From Alphaproteobacteria bacterium (lineage in GTDB: Bacteria > Pseudomonadota > Alphaproteobacteria > UBA9219), in NCBI GenBank assembly GCA_026225415.1, contig JAMFSS010000002.1, positions 213,915-277,914 on the forward strand: 64,000 nt of DNA. The letters are read 5' to 3'. The position numbers were made by a program, and so were the translations under genes. This document shows, piece after piece, positions 34,120 through 43,225 of this stretch. The notes under the pieces are model-generated. The model saw nothing but the letters and a program-made list of their open reading frames with translations, did not search any database and had not been told where the DNA came from. Position 1 is the first letter of the stretch, and each line of letters starts with the position of its first letter.

Positions 34120-35857
34120 CCGCATCACTGATATGCAACTGTACCCGCTCAACGCCCTGCCATTCATCGATGCGCAAATGGCCGGCCAGATGTATGCGGC
34201 CACGCGCCAGCAAGACCTGCCCCAGTTCGTTTTCCATCGCGCGGAACGCGATGCCGCGCAACCGCTGGCCTGATTGCATAAACACAACGCTTACATGCTT
34301 TTCACCCACCACATCGGCGCGGATAATATTGCAATCGGGCAAAGCAAAACGCGGTTCGGAATTGCCGGTGCCAAACGGGCCCAGTTTTTCTATCTGCCGC
34401 ACGAATTCCGGTTGCAACGCCACGCCCGCCACAAGACCATCCAAAGTCAAAGTCGGAACCAAAGGCTCAGCCAAAATTTGTTTGCCAATCCGTTCCGCCA
34501 GAAAATCACACAACGCGTCAATTTTGTCCCGCGCCACGGTAAAACCCGCCGCCATTTTATGGCCACCGCCATTAATCAACAATCCCGCCTGCCGCGCCGC
34601 GATAATATGCGCGCCCAAATCAATATTGCCGATGGAACGGCCAGACCCTTTGCCAATACCACCTTCCAACGCCACCACCAAAGCCGGATGACGGTATTTA
34701 TCCTTCAACCGCGACGCGACGATACCAATCACACCCGGATGCCAATTTTCAGACGCCACAAACGCCATCGGCAAATCTTTGGCCAGCGTTAAATTTTCTG
34801 CCTCAAACAATACCCGCGCTTCAATCTCGCGCCGTTCGGCGTTCAACGCATGCAAATGATTGGCAAGCGATTGCGCCACAGATTCATCATCCGTAGACAG
34901 TAATTTTGCGCCCATCGACGCCTCGCCCACGCGCCCGCCCGCATTGACACGCGGACCCAACAAAAACCCCGCCGCATAGGTATCCATATTTTTTGCAGCT
35001 GATGCCTGCGCCAATGCCGCGATACCGGCATTGCGTTTTTGCGCGGCGATTTTTAAACCCTGCGCCACCAACCCGCGGTTAAGCCCGTTTAATTTCACAA
35101 CATCGCAAACGGTGCCAAGCGCGACCAGATCAAGCCATTGCAACAAATCCGGTTGCGGGCGTTCGTCATTGTAATACCCCGCATCACGCAAGGCGCGATT
35201 GGCGGCAATCACAAACAGATAAGTGACGCCAACGGCGGCCAGATATCCATATTCGCCATTTTCATCCAAACGATTGGGATTCACCACCGCAACCGCTGGC
35301 GGCAAAATCGGTTCCGACGCATGGTGGTCGAGGATGATAACATCCATTCCCGCATCCCGCGCGGCGGCCAAGGGTATATGCGCCGTGGTGCCACAATCCA
35401 CGCAGATGGTCAACCCAACGCCTTCGCCCGCCAACAATCGCATGGCATTTTCATTGGGGCCATAACCTTCACGCATCCTATCCGGCACATAAAGCCGCAA
35501 CGGCACGCCCAGCGATGCCGCAAAGCGCATCAACAACGCCGATGATGTCGCGCCATCGACATCGTAATCACCGAACACGGCTATGCTTTCGCCCTTTTGT
35601 ACCGCATCGACAAATCGCGCGGCGGCTTTATCCATATCTTTGAAAATGCGCGGGTCGGGTAAAAGATCGCGCAATTTGGGGTCGAGGAAACCACCGGCAT
35701 CCTTCAACCCAATGCCGCGTGACGATAAACACCGCGCCACAATATCCGACACGCCAAAACGTTGTGCCAACGCTTGTGCTGTGCGTTCGTCATATTCCCG
35801 CGCCACCCAACGGCGGCCTGTGGCGGAATTTTCGATATTGAGAAATGCTTGGGTCAT
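34106..35857 (-). CDS. recJ: Single-stranded-DNA-specific exonuclease RecJ
   Basis: 583 residues, usual length. 5'-3' ssDNA exonuclease acting in recombination and mismatch repair. DHH-family motifs: AVFGDYDVDGATSSALL, CVDCGTTAH, IILDHHASEPILPPA, and later NAGGRVGEASMGAKLL and the DHHA1 region INGGGHKMAAGFTV. Single gene between an unknown gene and rcdA. Confidence 0.95.
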   Translation of the reverse strand: MTQAFLNIENSATGRRWVAREYDERTAQALAQRFGVSDIVARCLSSRGIGLKDAGGFLDPKLRDLLPDPRIFKDMDKAAARFVDAVQKGESIAVFGDYDVDGATSSALLMRFAASLGVPLRLYVPDRMREGYGPNENAMRLLAGEGVGLTICVDCGTTAHIPLAAARDAGMDVIILDHHASEPILPPAVAVVNPNRLDENGEYGYLAAVGVTYLFVIAANRALRDAGYYNDERPQPDLLQWLDLVALGTVCDVVKLNGLNRGLVAQGLKIAAQKRNAGIAALAQASAAKNMDTYAAGFLLGPRVNAGGRVGEASMGAKLLSTDDESVAQSLANHLHALNAERREIEARVLFEAENLTLAKDLPMAFVASENWHPGVIGIVASRLKDKYRHPALVVALEGGIGKGSGRSIGNIDLGAHIIAARQAGLLINGGGHKMAAGFTVARDKIDALCDFLAERIGKQILAEPLVPTLTLDGLVAGVALQPEFVRQIEKLGPFGTGNSEPRFALPDCNIIRADVVGEKHVSVVFMQSGQRLRGIAFRAMENELGQVLLARGRIHLAGHLRIDEWQGVERVQLHISDAASAV

Positions 35858-35883
35858 GCCTCATTCTTACGGCATCCGCAGGC

Positions 35884-35918
35884 AAAAAAGAACCCCTTCC
35901 CGCTTGCACAGGAAGGGG
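35884..35918 (-). terminator. Terminator after rcdA
   Basis: Read on the minus strand, CCCCTTCC and GGAAGGGG pair over a 10-base loop, followed by TTCTTTTTTG. It lies between the rcdA stop and recJ. Confidence 0.8.
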
Positions 35919-35936
35919 CTGGGAGGAAACGGGTAA

Positions 35937-36404
35937 TTAGTGAATTGACGTAACGTTAGGCGCGGCTGACAGCATGCCGAAATTCGGTACTTCGCCCGCA
36001 TCCAGTTTGGTGCGAACCATGTTATCCAAACGCTTGATCCGGTCATACAAAGCATGGCTGCGGGTTAATAAATCACGCAAACCTGCGGGCACATTTTCAT
36101 CGCCCTCGCCTTTGTCGCTCGAACATTCATCGCTGTCGGTCAAAGCATATTGGGGCGCCGTAAATTGTTCGGGCGAAATTTCACCGGACAACAACGCCTT
36201 CATGGCCAATAACCAGGTCATAACCTGAATCAGACGCGCCGAAACGCGGGTATGTTGATAACCAAGATGCAAACATTGCGAAAGCTCGAACTCGCGGCGA
36301 TCCGCCTGTTCATGATAGGCGATATAGTTGCGAACCTCCTGGGTCAACGCAACGCCTTCATCAAAAGTGCGGTCTAAAAGATTGGTGGGTTTGGGTGCGG
36401 GCAT
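35937..36404 (-). CDS. rcdA: RcdA-like protein (DUF1465)
   Basis: 155 residues, mainly helical. The order LLDRTFDEGVALTQEVRNYI, then HTRVSARLIQVMTWLLAMKALLSGEI and VPAGLRDLLTRSHALYDRIKRLDNMV, is the DUF1465 pattern. In Caulobacter RcdA works with CpdR and PopA to present substrates, including CtrA, to ClpXP. An acidic loop (DSDECSSDKGEGDEN) precedes the last helices. Its own terminator follows, so it is a single transcription unit. Confidence 0.85.
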   Translation of the reverse strand: MPAPKPTNLLDRTFDEGVALTQEVRNYIAYHEQADRREFELSQCLHLGYQHTRVSARLIQVMTWLLAMKALLSGEISPEQFTAPQYALTDSDECSSDKGEGDENVPAGLRDLLTRSHALYDRIKRLDNMVRTKLDAGEVPNFGMLSAAPNVTSIH

Positions 36405-36560
36405 GGGGAACTTCCTTTCCTGTATTCTCTATCCGTAACGCCTTATCCTTAAAAAGAAGTGTAAAAGCCCTTAACGGGGTATTAATATGGGGTTGCAGAG
36501 AAAGAAATTGGCGGCTATACCCCTGTTCCACCCTTTAAACGGGATTCTTAAAGGGCTTAT

Positions 36561-36635
36561 TGGGGCGTCGCCAAGCGGTAAGGCAACGGATTTTGATTCC
36601 GTCATTCGGAGGTTCGATCCCTCCCGCCCCAACCA
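36561..36635 (+). tRNA. tRNA-Gln (anticodon TTG)
   Basis: Acceptor TGGGGCG pairs with CGCCCCA, T-arm GGAGGTTCGATCCCTCC is standard, and the anticodon stem ACGGA/TCCGT encloses TTTTGAT with anticodon TTG (Gln). CCA is encoded (AACCA). The RNA lies between a non-coding stretch and the chalcone-isomerase-like gene. Confidence 0.95.
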
Positions 36636-36725
36636 TTTTTTGCGCAAAGCGCAAAAAATGCCCTCCGTAGCCTCTTGGCGTAGGCGGGCTATGACCCATT
36701 GCCTACTTATTGGACAAAGGGCAAA

Positions 36726-37274
36726 ATGTTTCTCATGAAAAACATCTTTCGCCTCCTTCTTGTAATCACTCTTCTGGGAACAGCCTCCGCATTCGCCGCA
36801 GAATCCCTGCCCCACGCGGTACAAACCCTAACCGCCAAGCCTCTTATCCCCATGGGCACTGCGACCTATCGCAAATACGGTTTCAGCGTTTATCGTATCA
36901 CCCTCTGGACAACAGACGGCACATTTAACGACCAAAAACCCTACGCCCTTGAAATGCATTATCTGCGCGATCTTTCCAAAGACACTTTGGTCGATGCCGT
37001 CACCGACAATTTGCGGGATGAAAATACCGCCAGCGATGAAATAATAAATCAATGGCACCAGACATTGGACGGAGCTCTTGCGGATATAAAAGAAGGCGAT
37101 GTCATCGTTAGCCTCAATTTGCCCCATAAAAATAAATCGCCGCTTTTCTTTAATGACAAAATTATTTTATGGTCGGACGACAAAGCCTTTATCAAAGCTT
37201 TCTCCGATATATGGCTGGGCCCCGATGCCGATGAAGACATGCGCAACAAACTGTTGATGAGCGAGAAAAAATAA
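36726..37274 (+). CDS. Chalcone isomerase-like exported protein
   Basis: 182 residues from ATG at 36726; a second ATG at 36735 (MKNIFRLL) is equally possible. Signal peptide IFRLLLVITLLGTASAFA. The mature part (KPLIPMGTATYRKYGFSVYRITLWT, YALEMHYLRDLSKDTLVDAVTDNLR) resembles the chalcone_3/CHI-like family of bacterial exported proteins. No flavonoid enzyme activity is implied. It is 3 bases before exoD, so co-transcribed. Confidence 0.75.
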   Translation: MFLMKNIFRLLLVITLLGTASAFAAESLPHAVQTLTAKPLIPMGTATYRKYGFSVYRITLWTTDGTFNDQKPYALEMHYLRDLSKDTLVDAVTDNLRDENTASDEIINQWHQTLDGALADIKEGDVIVSLNLPHKNKSPLFFNDKIILWSDDKAFIKAFSDIWLGPDADEDMRNKLLMSEKK

Positions 37275-37277
37275 CCG

Positions 37278-37862
37278 ATGACCGTTGCCACGCCCGCCCT
37301 TCAAGAAAACGAACAGCTGCATATGTCGTTCTTGCTGCAACAATTGATAGCAGAAGCCCCGCGTGACAGCTTTACCCTCGGTTGGCTGGTCACAAAATTA
37401 CCGAAACATTCTTTCGGTTTTATTCTGTTGTTCCTCGCGCTCATCGCATTGCTGCCCGTCATTTCGATCGTTGCGCAAATCCTTATGATTATCCTGACCG
37501 GGCAAATCATCCTGGGCTACCCCAGCCCCGTTCTGCCGCAACGCTATATGACACGCCCCTTGCCCACCAAATATCTGGTCAGGTTGGAACGGCATGTGGT
37601 TCCAGCCTTGCGACAGCTGGAAAGTCTGGTCAGGCCGCGCTGGCCGATTATGCTCATACACACCCGCCGCCCCGTGGCGTTTCTGGCGATGATGATGTCA
37701 GTCTTTTCATTGCTGGTGCCCCTTCCGCTTATCAATGTGCCGCCTGCGATTATCGCTGCCCTGATCGCCCTCTCTTATATCGAACATGATGGATTTATGC
37801 TTTTCATCGCCCTTGCGAGTGTTTTTCTGTTCGGGACGCTCTTTTTTCTTAAGGTCGCCTAG
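37278..37862 (+). CDS. exoD: ExoD family membrane protein
   Basis: 194 residues with four predicted membrane helices. The N-terminal LGWLVTKLPKHSFGFILLFLALIALLP and ILTGQIILGYPSPVLPQRY are characteristic of ExoD, known from rhizobial exopolysaccharide production. No other polysaccharide genes are adjacent. Its start follows the preceding stop by 3 bases. Confidence 0.88.
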   Translation: MTVATPALQENEQLHMSFLLQQLIAEAPRDSFTLGWLVTKLPKHSFGFILLFLALIALLPVISIVAQILMIILTGQIILGYPSPVLPQRYMTRPLPTKYLVRLERHVVPALRQLESLVRPRWPIMLIHTRRPVAFLAMMMSVFSLLVPLPLINVPPAIIAALIALSYIEHDGFMLFIALASVFLFGTLFFLKVA

Positions 37863-38003
37863 CCCCCAAATCCTCATCAGTTCTTTATAAAAAATTTGCC
37901 AAAAGCCTCTGTTTTGGTCTTTTCATGTCCCACAATTTGGTAAATCCTTAAGCATTCCATGGCATATTTACAGCTCACTTAAAATTATCCCAGTTATTGC
38001 ACC

Positions 38004-39269
38004 ATGCAGGATACACCTGAAGACATACAGCCCCCGCGCCTGACACAGGCGCAGCTTGACGTTATCATCAAAAAGCATGAGAAATTCGTTTCAGGCCGCA
38101 TGGGCGGCGTGCGCGCCAATTTATCCAACCATGACCTCAGCGGGCTTTCGTTTGCAAAAAAAAACATGTCGGATGCCAATTTTACCGGCGCAACCCTGAC
38201 CGATGTGAATTTTGGCGAAACCAAACTTGACCGCGCCACTCTGTTTTGCGCCGATTTGCGTAATGCCAATTTACACGGCGCCAGTTTGATAAGCGCGGAT
38301 TTTCGCGGTGCGTCCCTGCGCGGCGCCAATCTGGTCAGCGCCAATATGACCGGCATCGATTTGCGCGAAGGGTCATTAGCCAATGCCAGCGTATCGGGTG
38401 AATTGAAAGAAGCGCATGAAAACTTGACCATCGCCGATAAAGGCGGCGCGAATTTAAGTGGTGCCAATCTAAGCAACGCGAAAATGTCGGGCGCCGTCGC
38501 CACCGCCAGCAATTTCAGCGACGCGACGATGAAAAGCGTCAAGATGCAAAAATCGGTTATGCGGGGCGCCAATTTCAAAGACGCCAATCTGGAAAACGCC
38601 GATTTCAGTGATTGCGATATGGTCGATGTCAATCTGCGCGGCGCGTTGCTTGTCGGCACAGCCATTAATCTCAGCGAAGTTTCGGCGGAAAACAAAGCGG
38701 GCATCCTGACGGAAATGTCTGCGGGGTTGACAGTCAAAGAACTACCCTACCCGATCGATGTCCTTTTAACGATGCATAAGAACTGGGTGGCCAGCAACGG
38801 CGCGCAAGATTCCCAAATGGATATCAGCGGCTATGATTTACGCGGCAGCAAAAATTTTACCCGCGCCATTCTGACAATGATGCGGGCCATTGGCGCCACG
38901 CTTTATGGTGTCGATTTTTCGTATTCCCATCTTCAAATGTTGGATTTTCATGAATCCGATTTGCGTTACGCGCTTTTCAATTTTTGCGATATGCGCAGTG
39001 CAAATTTCGTCAATGCCCGTTTAAACAATGCGAGTTTTGAGAAAGCGAAATTGCAACCCCTCGCTTTGCCACAAAACCGCCTTATGGCCACGAATTTTTC
39101 GGGCGCCATCTTGCGTTATGTCAATTTTTCGGGCGCCAATTTGCAGAAAGCCAATTTCCGAAACGCGGATTTGTCCGACGCCAATTTTACGGATGCCGAT
39201 CTGACAGGCGTCGATTTTCAGGGTGCCATTCTTGAAGGCGCGCGCCTGCCCCCCGGCTATCCAAAATAA
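38004..39269 (+). CDS. Pentapeptide-repeat protein B, paralogue of protein A
   Basis: 421 residues. Repeats run from about residue 45 (NDLSGLSFAKKNMSDANFTGATLTDVNFG...) to the end (DANFTDADLTGVDFQGAIL). The same non-repeat interruption as in protein A appears near residue 240: PIDVLLTMHKNWVASNGAQDSQMDISGYDL. The shared HxxWV motif and layout suggest a common ancestor. Predicted beta-helix; function unknown. Confidence 0.85.
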   Translation: MQDTPEDIQPPRLTQAQLDVIIKKHEKFVSGRMGGVRANLSNHDLSGLSFAKKNMSDANFTGATLTDVNFGETKLDRATLFCADLRNANLHGASLISADFRGASLRGANLVSANMTGIDLREGSLANASVSGELKEAHENLTIADKGGANLSGANLSNAKMSGAVATASNFSDATMKSVKMQKSVMRGANFKDANLENADFSDCDMVDVNLRGALLVGTAINLSEVSAENKAGILTEMSAGLTVKELPYPIDVLLTMHKNWVASNGAQDSQMDISGYDLRGSKNFTRAILTMMRAIGATLYGVDFSYSHLQMLDFHESDLRYALFNFCDMRSANFVNARLNNASFEKAKLQPLALPQNRLMATNFSGAILRYVNFSGANLQKANFRNADLSDANFTDADLTGVDFQGAILEGARLPPGYPK

Positions 39270-39292
39270 CAACACGCTTTATTGCGCGACGG

Positions 39293-39802
39293 CTATTGCG
39301 CAACAACTGGCGGCGCGGCTATCGCCGGCGCAGTCGTTACCGCAGCTTTTTTATGTTTCTTTTTGTGCTTCTTCTTGGCAACGGGTTTAACCACAGGTTG
39401 CGGCGCAGGCACGATAACCGGTTGCAGTTTTTGCTGCACAACTTCATTGGCGGCGGCGGGCGACTGGCTTATCAACACAGGCGGCTCACTGGCATAATGT
39501 GTGGCGGCCGGATGCAAACGTTCCTCATAACTCGGCAAATCGATGGGGTAATGGCTGGGCGGATCAACCATAACCAGCCGCGACGGCGGCACATCTTGCG
39601 GTTTGGAATAACATTCGGTATCGCCCATCGTGCTGTAGCACCAACTTTCATGCGGCGGAACTTGCAAATTGGGGTCGGCGGGCGGCGGTTCATTGGGCTT
39701 GGTGGTGTAAATAATGGCTGCATCCGTCCCCATAATGATGGGGCCCGTACAGGCCGACAAGGCCATTGCCGCAAGCGTTAAGGATAAAAACCGATATTTC
39801 AT
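39293..39802 (-). CDS. Lipoprotein with Lys/His-rich tail
   Basis: 169 residues with lipobox LSAC after LAAMA. The mature part contains PPADPNLQVPPHESWCYSTMGDTECYSKPQDVPPSRLVMVDP, with a Cys pair, a Pro/Val-rich linker and a terminal run KKKHKKKHKKAAV that could bind the cell wall or DNA. Family unknown. Upstream lies a perfect palindrome at 39827-39848. Confidence 0.65.
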   Translation of the reverse strand: MKYRFLSLTLAAMALSACTGPIIMGTDAAIIYTTKPNEPPPADPNLQVPPHESWCYSTMGDTECYSKPQDVPPSRLVMVDPPSHYPIDLPSYEERLHPAATHYASEPPVLISQSPAAANEVVQQKLQPVIVPAPQPVVKPVAKKKHKKKHKKAAVTTAPAIAAPPVVAQ

Positions 39803-39826
39803 AGCAAAAACCTTTCGCGATTCTCT

Positions 39827-39848
39827 TTTACCCCTCGTCAGGGGTAAA
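39827..39848. promoter_or_regulatory. Perfect palindrome TTTACCCCT-CGTC-AGGGGTAAA
   Basis: 9-bp arms with a 4-base centre, 25 bases upstream of the lipoprotein start codon (minus strand) and 90 bases before ygfZ. Likely an operator or attenuator; no T-run follows on either strand. Confidence 0.5.
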
Positions 39849-39937
39849 CAGACCCAAAATCAACCATAAATAGCAATGCAAGAAAGAGGCCAAGCCATTT
39901 TGTTTATTTTTTTCAACGGTGGGGCTAGACTAGACCC

Positions 39938-40771
39938 ATGATCTTACCCTTCGCAACCAGACTATCAAACCGCAGCCTTATCCGCATAGGCGGCGCGGAC
40001 AGGCTCGGCTTTTTACAAAATATCGTCAGCAATGATGTGGCGCAGGCAAAGGTGGCAAAGGCCGTTTATGCCGCCCTGCTCACGCCCCAGGGTAAATTTC
40101 TGCATGATATGTTTATTGTGGATGGGGGCGATGCGTTTTTGGTCGATTGCGAGAGCGCCCGCGCCGAAGATTTGCTGCGCCGCCTCAACGCTTATAAATT
40201 ACGGTCAAAAGTTACTTTTGAAAATCTGGCCGATGCGTTTGATATGTGGGCGGTATGGAATGGTATCCTTCCGGGCGCGTTATCCGACCCGCGCCTGCCG
40301 GAATTGGGTTCGCGGTTATTTATCGCCAAAGGCCAAACGCCAGACGGCGTTGCCGTTTCTGATTTCGCCACCTATGACACGCTCAGGATAGGGTTAGGCG
40401 TGGCCGATGGCAGCCGCGATTTGGAGGTGGAGAAATCCACCCTCGCCGAAGGCAATTTCGATTTCCTGAACGGGGTCGATTGGAAAAAAGGCTGTTATAT
40501 CGGACAGGAACTCACCGCACGCATGCATTATCGCGGGCTGGCCAAAAAACGATTCTTTCCCGTAAGAATCGAGGGAGAATCGCCTCTTTTGGGTGCGAAT
40601 CTGGATAAAGAATCGGGTGAAATACGCTCTATTGCGGGGGATCAGGGCTTGGCCTTGCTACGCATCGAAGCGGTGCAAAAATCTTTGGATGAAAAAATGC
40701 CCCTAACTTGCGGAAATGCCAAGCTTTGGCCGCAGATTCCGGCATGGATGAAATTGACGCAAGCCCCCTAA
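39938..40771 (+). CDS. ygfZ: Folate-binding iron-sulfur cluster assembly protein YgfZ
   Basis: 277 residues, GcvT-like fold. Contains the YgfZ signature KKGCYIGQELTARMHYRGLAKKRFFPV, preceded by FLQNIVSNDVAQAK and LTPQGKFLHDMF. Works with folate in maintaining certain Fe-S enzymes. Starts about 90 bases downstream of the palindrome at 39827. Confidence 0.92.
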   Translation: MILPFATRLSNRSLIRIGGADRLGFLQNIVSNDVAQAKVAKAVYAALLTPQGKFLHDMFIVDGGDAFLVDCESARAEDLLRRLNAYKLRSKVTFENLADAFDMWAVWNGILPGALSDPRLPELGSRLFIAKGQTPDGVAVSDFATYDTLRIGLGVADGSRDLEVEKSTLAEGNFDFLNGVDWKKGCYIGQELTARMHYRGLAKKRFFPVRIEGESPLLGANLDKESGEIRSIAGDQGLALLRIEAVQKSLDEKMPLTCGNAKLWPQIPAWMKLTQAP

Positions 40772-40820
40772 ATCGCTAGTGTCCCCCGTTACTTAAACCC
40801 AAACTTAGAGCCTTTATTTC

Positions 40821-42632
40821 ATGCACCCCTATCGCACCCACACCTGCGGCCAGTTACGCTTGGCAGACAAAGACCAAACCGTCCGTATCTCCGGTTGGGT
40901 GCATCGTAAACGCGATCATGGAAGCCTGCTGTTCATCGATTTGCGCGACCATTACGGCATGACGCAATGCGTGATCGATACCTCTAGCCCATTGCTGGGT
41001 TCGGTCGAAAATATCAAAAACGAAAGCGTGGTGACGGTAACGGGCAAAGTCGTCCAGCGCCCCGATGAAACAGCCAACAAGAAATTGCCCACGGGCGAAA
41101 TCGAATTGGACATTTCCGAATTCACGGTACAAAGCGCGGCGGAACCCTTGCCGTTGCAGGTCAATGCCGAACATGACACCGAAACCGGCGAGGCCACGCG
41201 TCTGCAATATCGTTTCCTTGATCTGCGCCGCGACCAGATGCAACGTAACTTGCGTTTGCGCTCGGATGTTATCGCGTCTGCCCGCCGCCGCATGTGGGAT
41301 CAGGGTTTCAAAGAATATCAAACACCGATTTTAACATCATCATCACCCGAAGGCGCGCGCGATTTTCTGGTGCCATCGCGCATCCATCCGGGCAAATTCT
41401 ATGCGTTGCCGCAAGCGCCACAGCAGTTCAAACAGCTTCTCATGATCGCTGGCTATGACCGTTACTTCCAAATCGCGCCTTGTTTCCGCGATGAAGACGC
41501 CCGCGCCGACCGCAGCCCCGGCGAGTTTTATCAGCTCGATTTTGAAATGAGCTATGTGACGCAGGAAGACGTATTCGCCGCTATCGGCCCCGTGTTGCAT
41601 GGGCTATTCGAGGAATTTGCAGGATTTAATAAAGAAAAACCATGGTCGGTTTCGCCTTACCCGTTCGTGCAAATCCCGTACGATGAAGCGATGTTGAAAT
41701 ATGGCTCCGATAAGCCGGATTTGCGTAATCCGTTATTGGTCACCGATGTAACTTCGGTATTCACCCGCGCTGAGGTTGAATTCCGCGCCTTCCGCGGCAC
41801 CATCGACAAAGGCGGCGTTGTCCGCGCCATCCGCGCACCCAAAGTTTCCGAACGTCCACGCAGCTTCTTTGACAAGCTGAATGATTGGGCAAAAGAAATC
41901 GGCGCCCCCGGTTTGGGCTATATCACATTCGAAGCCGGTGCTGGCAAAGGCCCCATCTCGCGTTTCGTGGGTGAGGAAGCACAAAAAGAGCTTCGCGCCC
42001 TTACCGGCTGCGAAGATGGCGACGCCGTATTCTTTGTCTGCGATGAAAAGCTCAAAGCCGCGAAAATGGCCGGTGCCGCCCGCACCAAAATCGCGCAGGA
42101 TATGGACATCATCGAAAAAGACTGTTTTAAATTCTGCTGGATTGTCGATTTCCCGATGTTCGAATATGACGAAGAACGCAAGAAGGTCGATTTCTGCCAC
42201 AACCCGTTCAGCATGCCGCAAGGCGGTTTGGACGCGTTGAAGAACCAAGATCCGCTGACGATCAAAGCCTACCAATATGACATTGTTTGCAACGGCATCG
42301 AACTTTCATCCGGCGCTATCCGTAACCATCTGCCCGAGGTGATGTATAAGGCGTTTGAAATCGCCGGTTACAGCGCGGCAGACCTCGAAGCACGTTTCGG
42401 CGGCATGTTGTCGGCCTTGAAATTGGGTGCGCCGCCGCATGGTGGCTCGGCACCTGGCATCGACCGCATCGTTATGTTGCTGGCGGATGAACCGAATATC
42501 CGCGAAATCATCGCCTTCCCGCTCAACCAATCGGCGGAAGATTTGATGATGCAAGCACCGAATATCGTCGATGAAGCGCGTTTGCGCGAATTGCATATTC
42601 GCCTCGCCTTGCCGGTGAAGAAAGCAAGTTAA
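40821..42632 (+). CDS. aspS: Aspartyl-tRNA synthetase
   Basis: 603 residues, class II synthetase. OB-fold anticodon-binding domain ([40 protein letters not shown]). Motif 2 [24 protein letters not shown]. The bacterial GAD insertion domain at about 300-420. Motif 3 [22 protein letters not shown]. Length matches bacterial AspRS. Whether it is discriminating or also charges tRNA-Asn cannot be told here. Confidence 0.97.
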   Translation: MHPYRTHTCGQLRLADKDQTVRISGWVHRKRDHGSLLFIDLRDHYGMTQCVIDTSSPLLGSVENIKNESVVTVTGKVVQRPDETANKKLPTGEIELDISEFTVQSAAEPLPLQVNAEHDTETGEATRLQYRFLDLRRDQMQRNLRLRSDVIASARRRMWDQGFKEYQTPILTSSSPEGARDFLVPSRIHPGKFYALPQAPQQFKQLLMIAGYDRYFQIAPCFRDEDARADRSPGEFYQLDFEMSYVTQEDVFAAIGPVLHGLFEEFAGFNKEKPWSVSPYPFVQIPYDEAMLKYGSDKPDLRNPLLVTDVTSVFTRAEVEFRAFRGTIDKGGVVRAIRAPKVSERPRSFFDKLNDWAKEIGAPGLGYITFEAGAGKGPISRFVGEEAQKELRALTGCEDGDAVFFVCDEKLKAAKMAGAARTKIAQDMDIIEKDCFKFCWIVDFPMFEYDEERKKVDFCHNPFSMPQGGLDALKNQDPLTIKAYQYDIVCNGIELSSGAIRNHLPEVMYKAFEIAGYSAADLEARFGGMLSALKLGAPPHGGSAPGIDRIVMLLADEPNIREIIAFPLNQSAEDLMMQAPNIVDEARLRELHIRLALPVKKAS

Positions 42633-42636
42633 CCGC

Positions 42637-43225
42637 ATGGCCCCCTATTCAACCCGAATATTGGGGGTACCTTTCTCTTCTTCTTGCTGTGTTCAGCTAT
42701 GTTCCCTATTTTGCCGGTATTATTTCCGGCAAAGTAAAACCTCATGCGTTCAGCTGGACGATATGGGGCATTTTGGCCGCCATTGCCTTTATTGCGCAGC
42801 GCCAGGCGGGCGCCGGTTCAGGTTCATGGATAAATGGCCTGATAACATTTGTTTGTGCTGCGATTGCCATTATCGCCGCCATTAAAAACGAACAAAAAAT
42901 TACCAAGTCGGATTTAATCAGCTTTGTGGCGGCACTTCTGATTATTCCTGTCTGGCTGATGACCAAAAATATTTTCTGTGCGCTTATTATGGTGGCTACA
43001 ATTGATACGCTGGGCTTCTATCCAACCCTCAGAAAATCATGGCTTCATCCTTTTGAAGAAAACATGCTTACTTTCGCCTTAAATGCTTCACAATACCTAA
43101 CATCTGTTTTCGCCATGAACATAGTAAGCTGGACAACAACATTTTATCCATCTTGGATTTTTATGGTAAATGCGTCTTTTGTTATTATGGTTTTGTGGCG
43201 AAGAAAGAAATTGAGGATGGCATGA
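42637..43225 (+). pseudogene. Multi-helix membrane protein with a frameshift at a poly-C tract
   Basis: The main frame (GTG at 42689) gives 178 residues: VPYFAGIISGKVKPHAFSWTIWGILAAIAFIAQ..., with about six hydrophobic helices. Upstream, the ATG at 42637 (MAPYSTRIL...) is in another frame. Adding one C to the CCCCC run at 42641-42645 would fuse it seamlessly as MAPPIQPEYWGYLSLLLAVFSYVPYF..., a sensible first helix. This may be a sequencing error, slippage-driven variation or a real mutation. It overlaps pdxA (ATGA). Family not identified. Confidence 0.6.

Noticed and set aside
42637-42885. Separate 82-residue protein MAPYSTRIL...
   Set aside because: It reads the membrane gene in the wrong frame after its first few codons; best explained as a frameshift of one gene.
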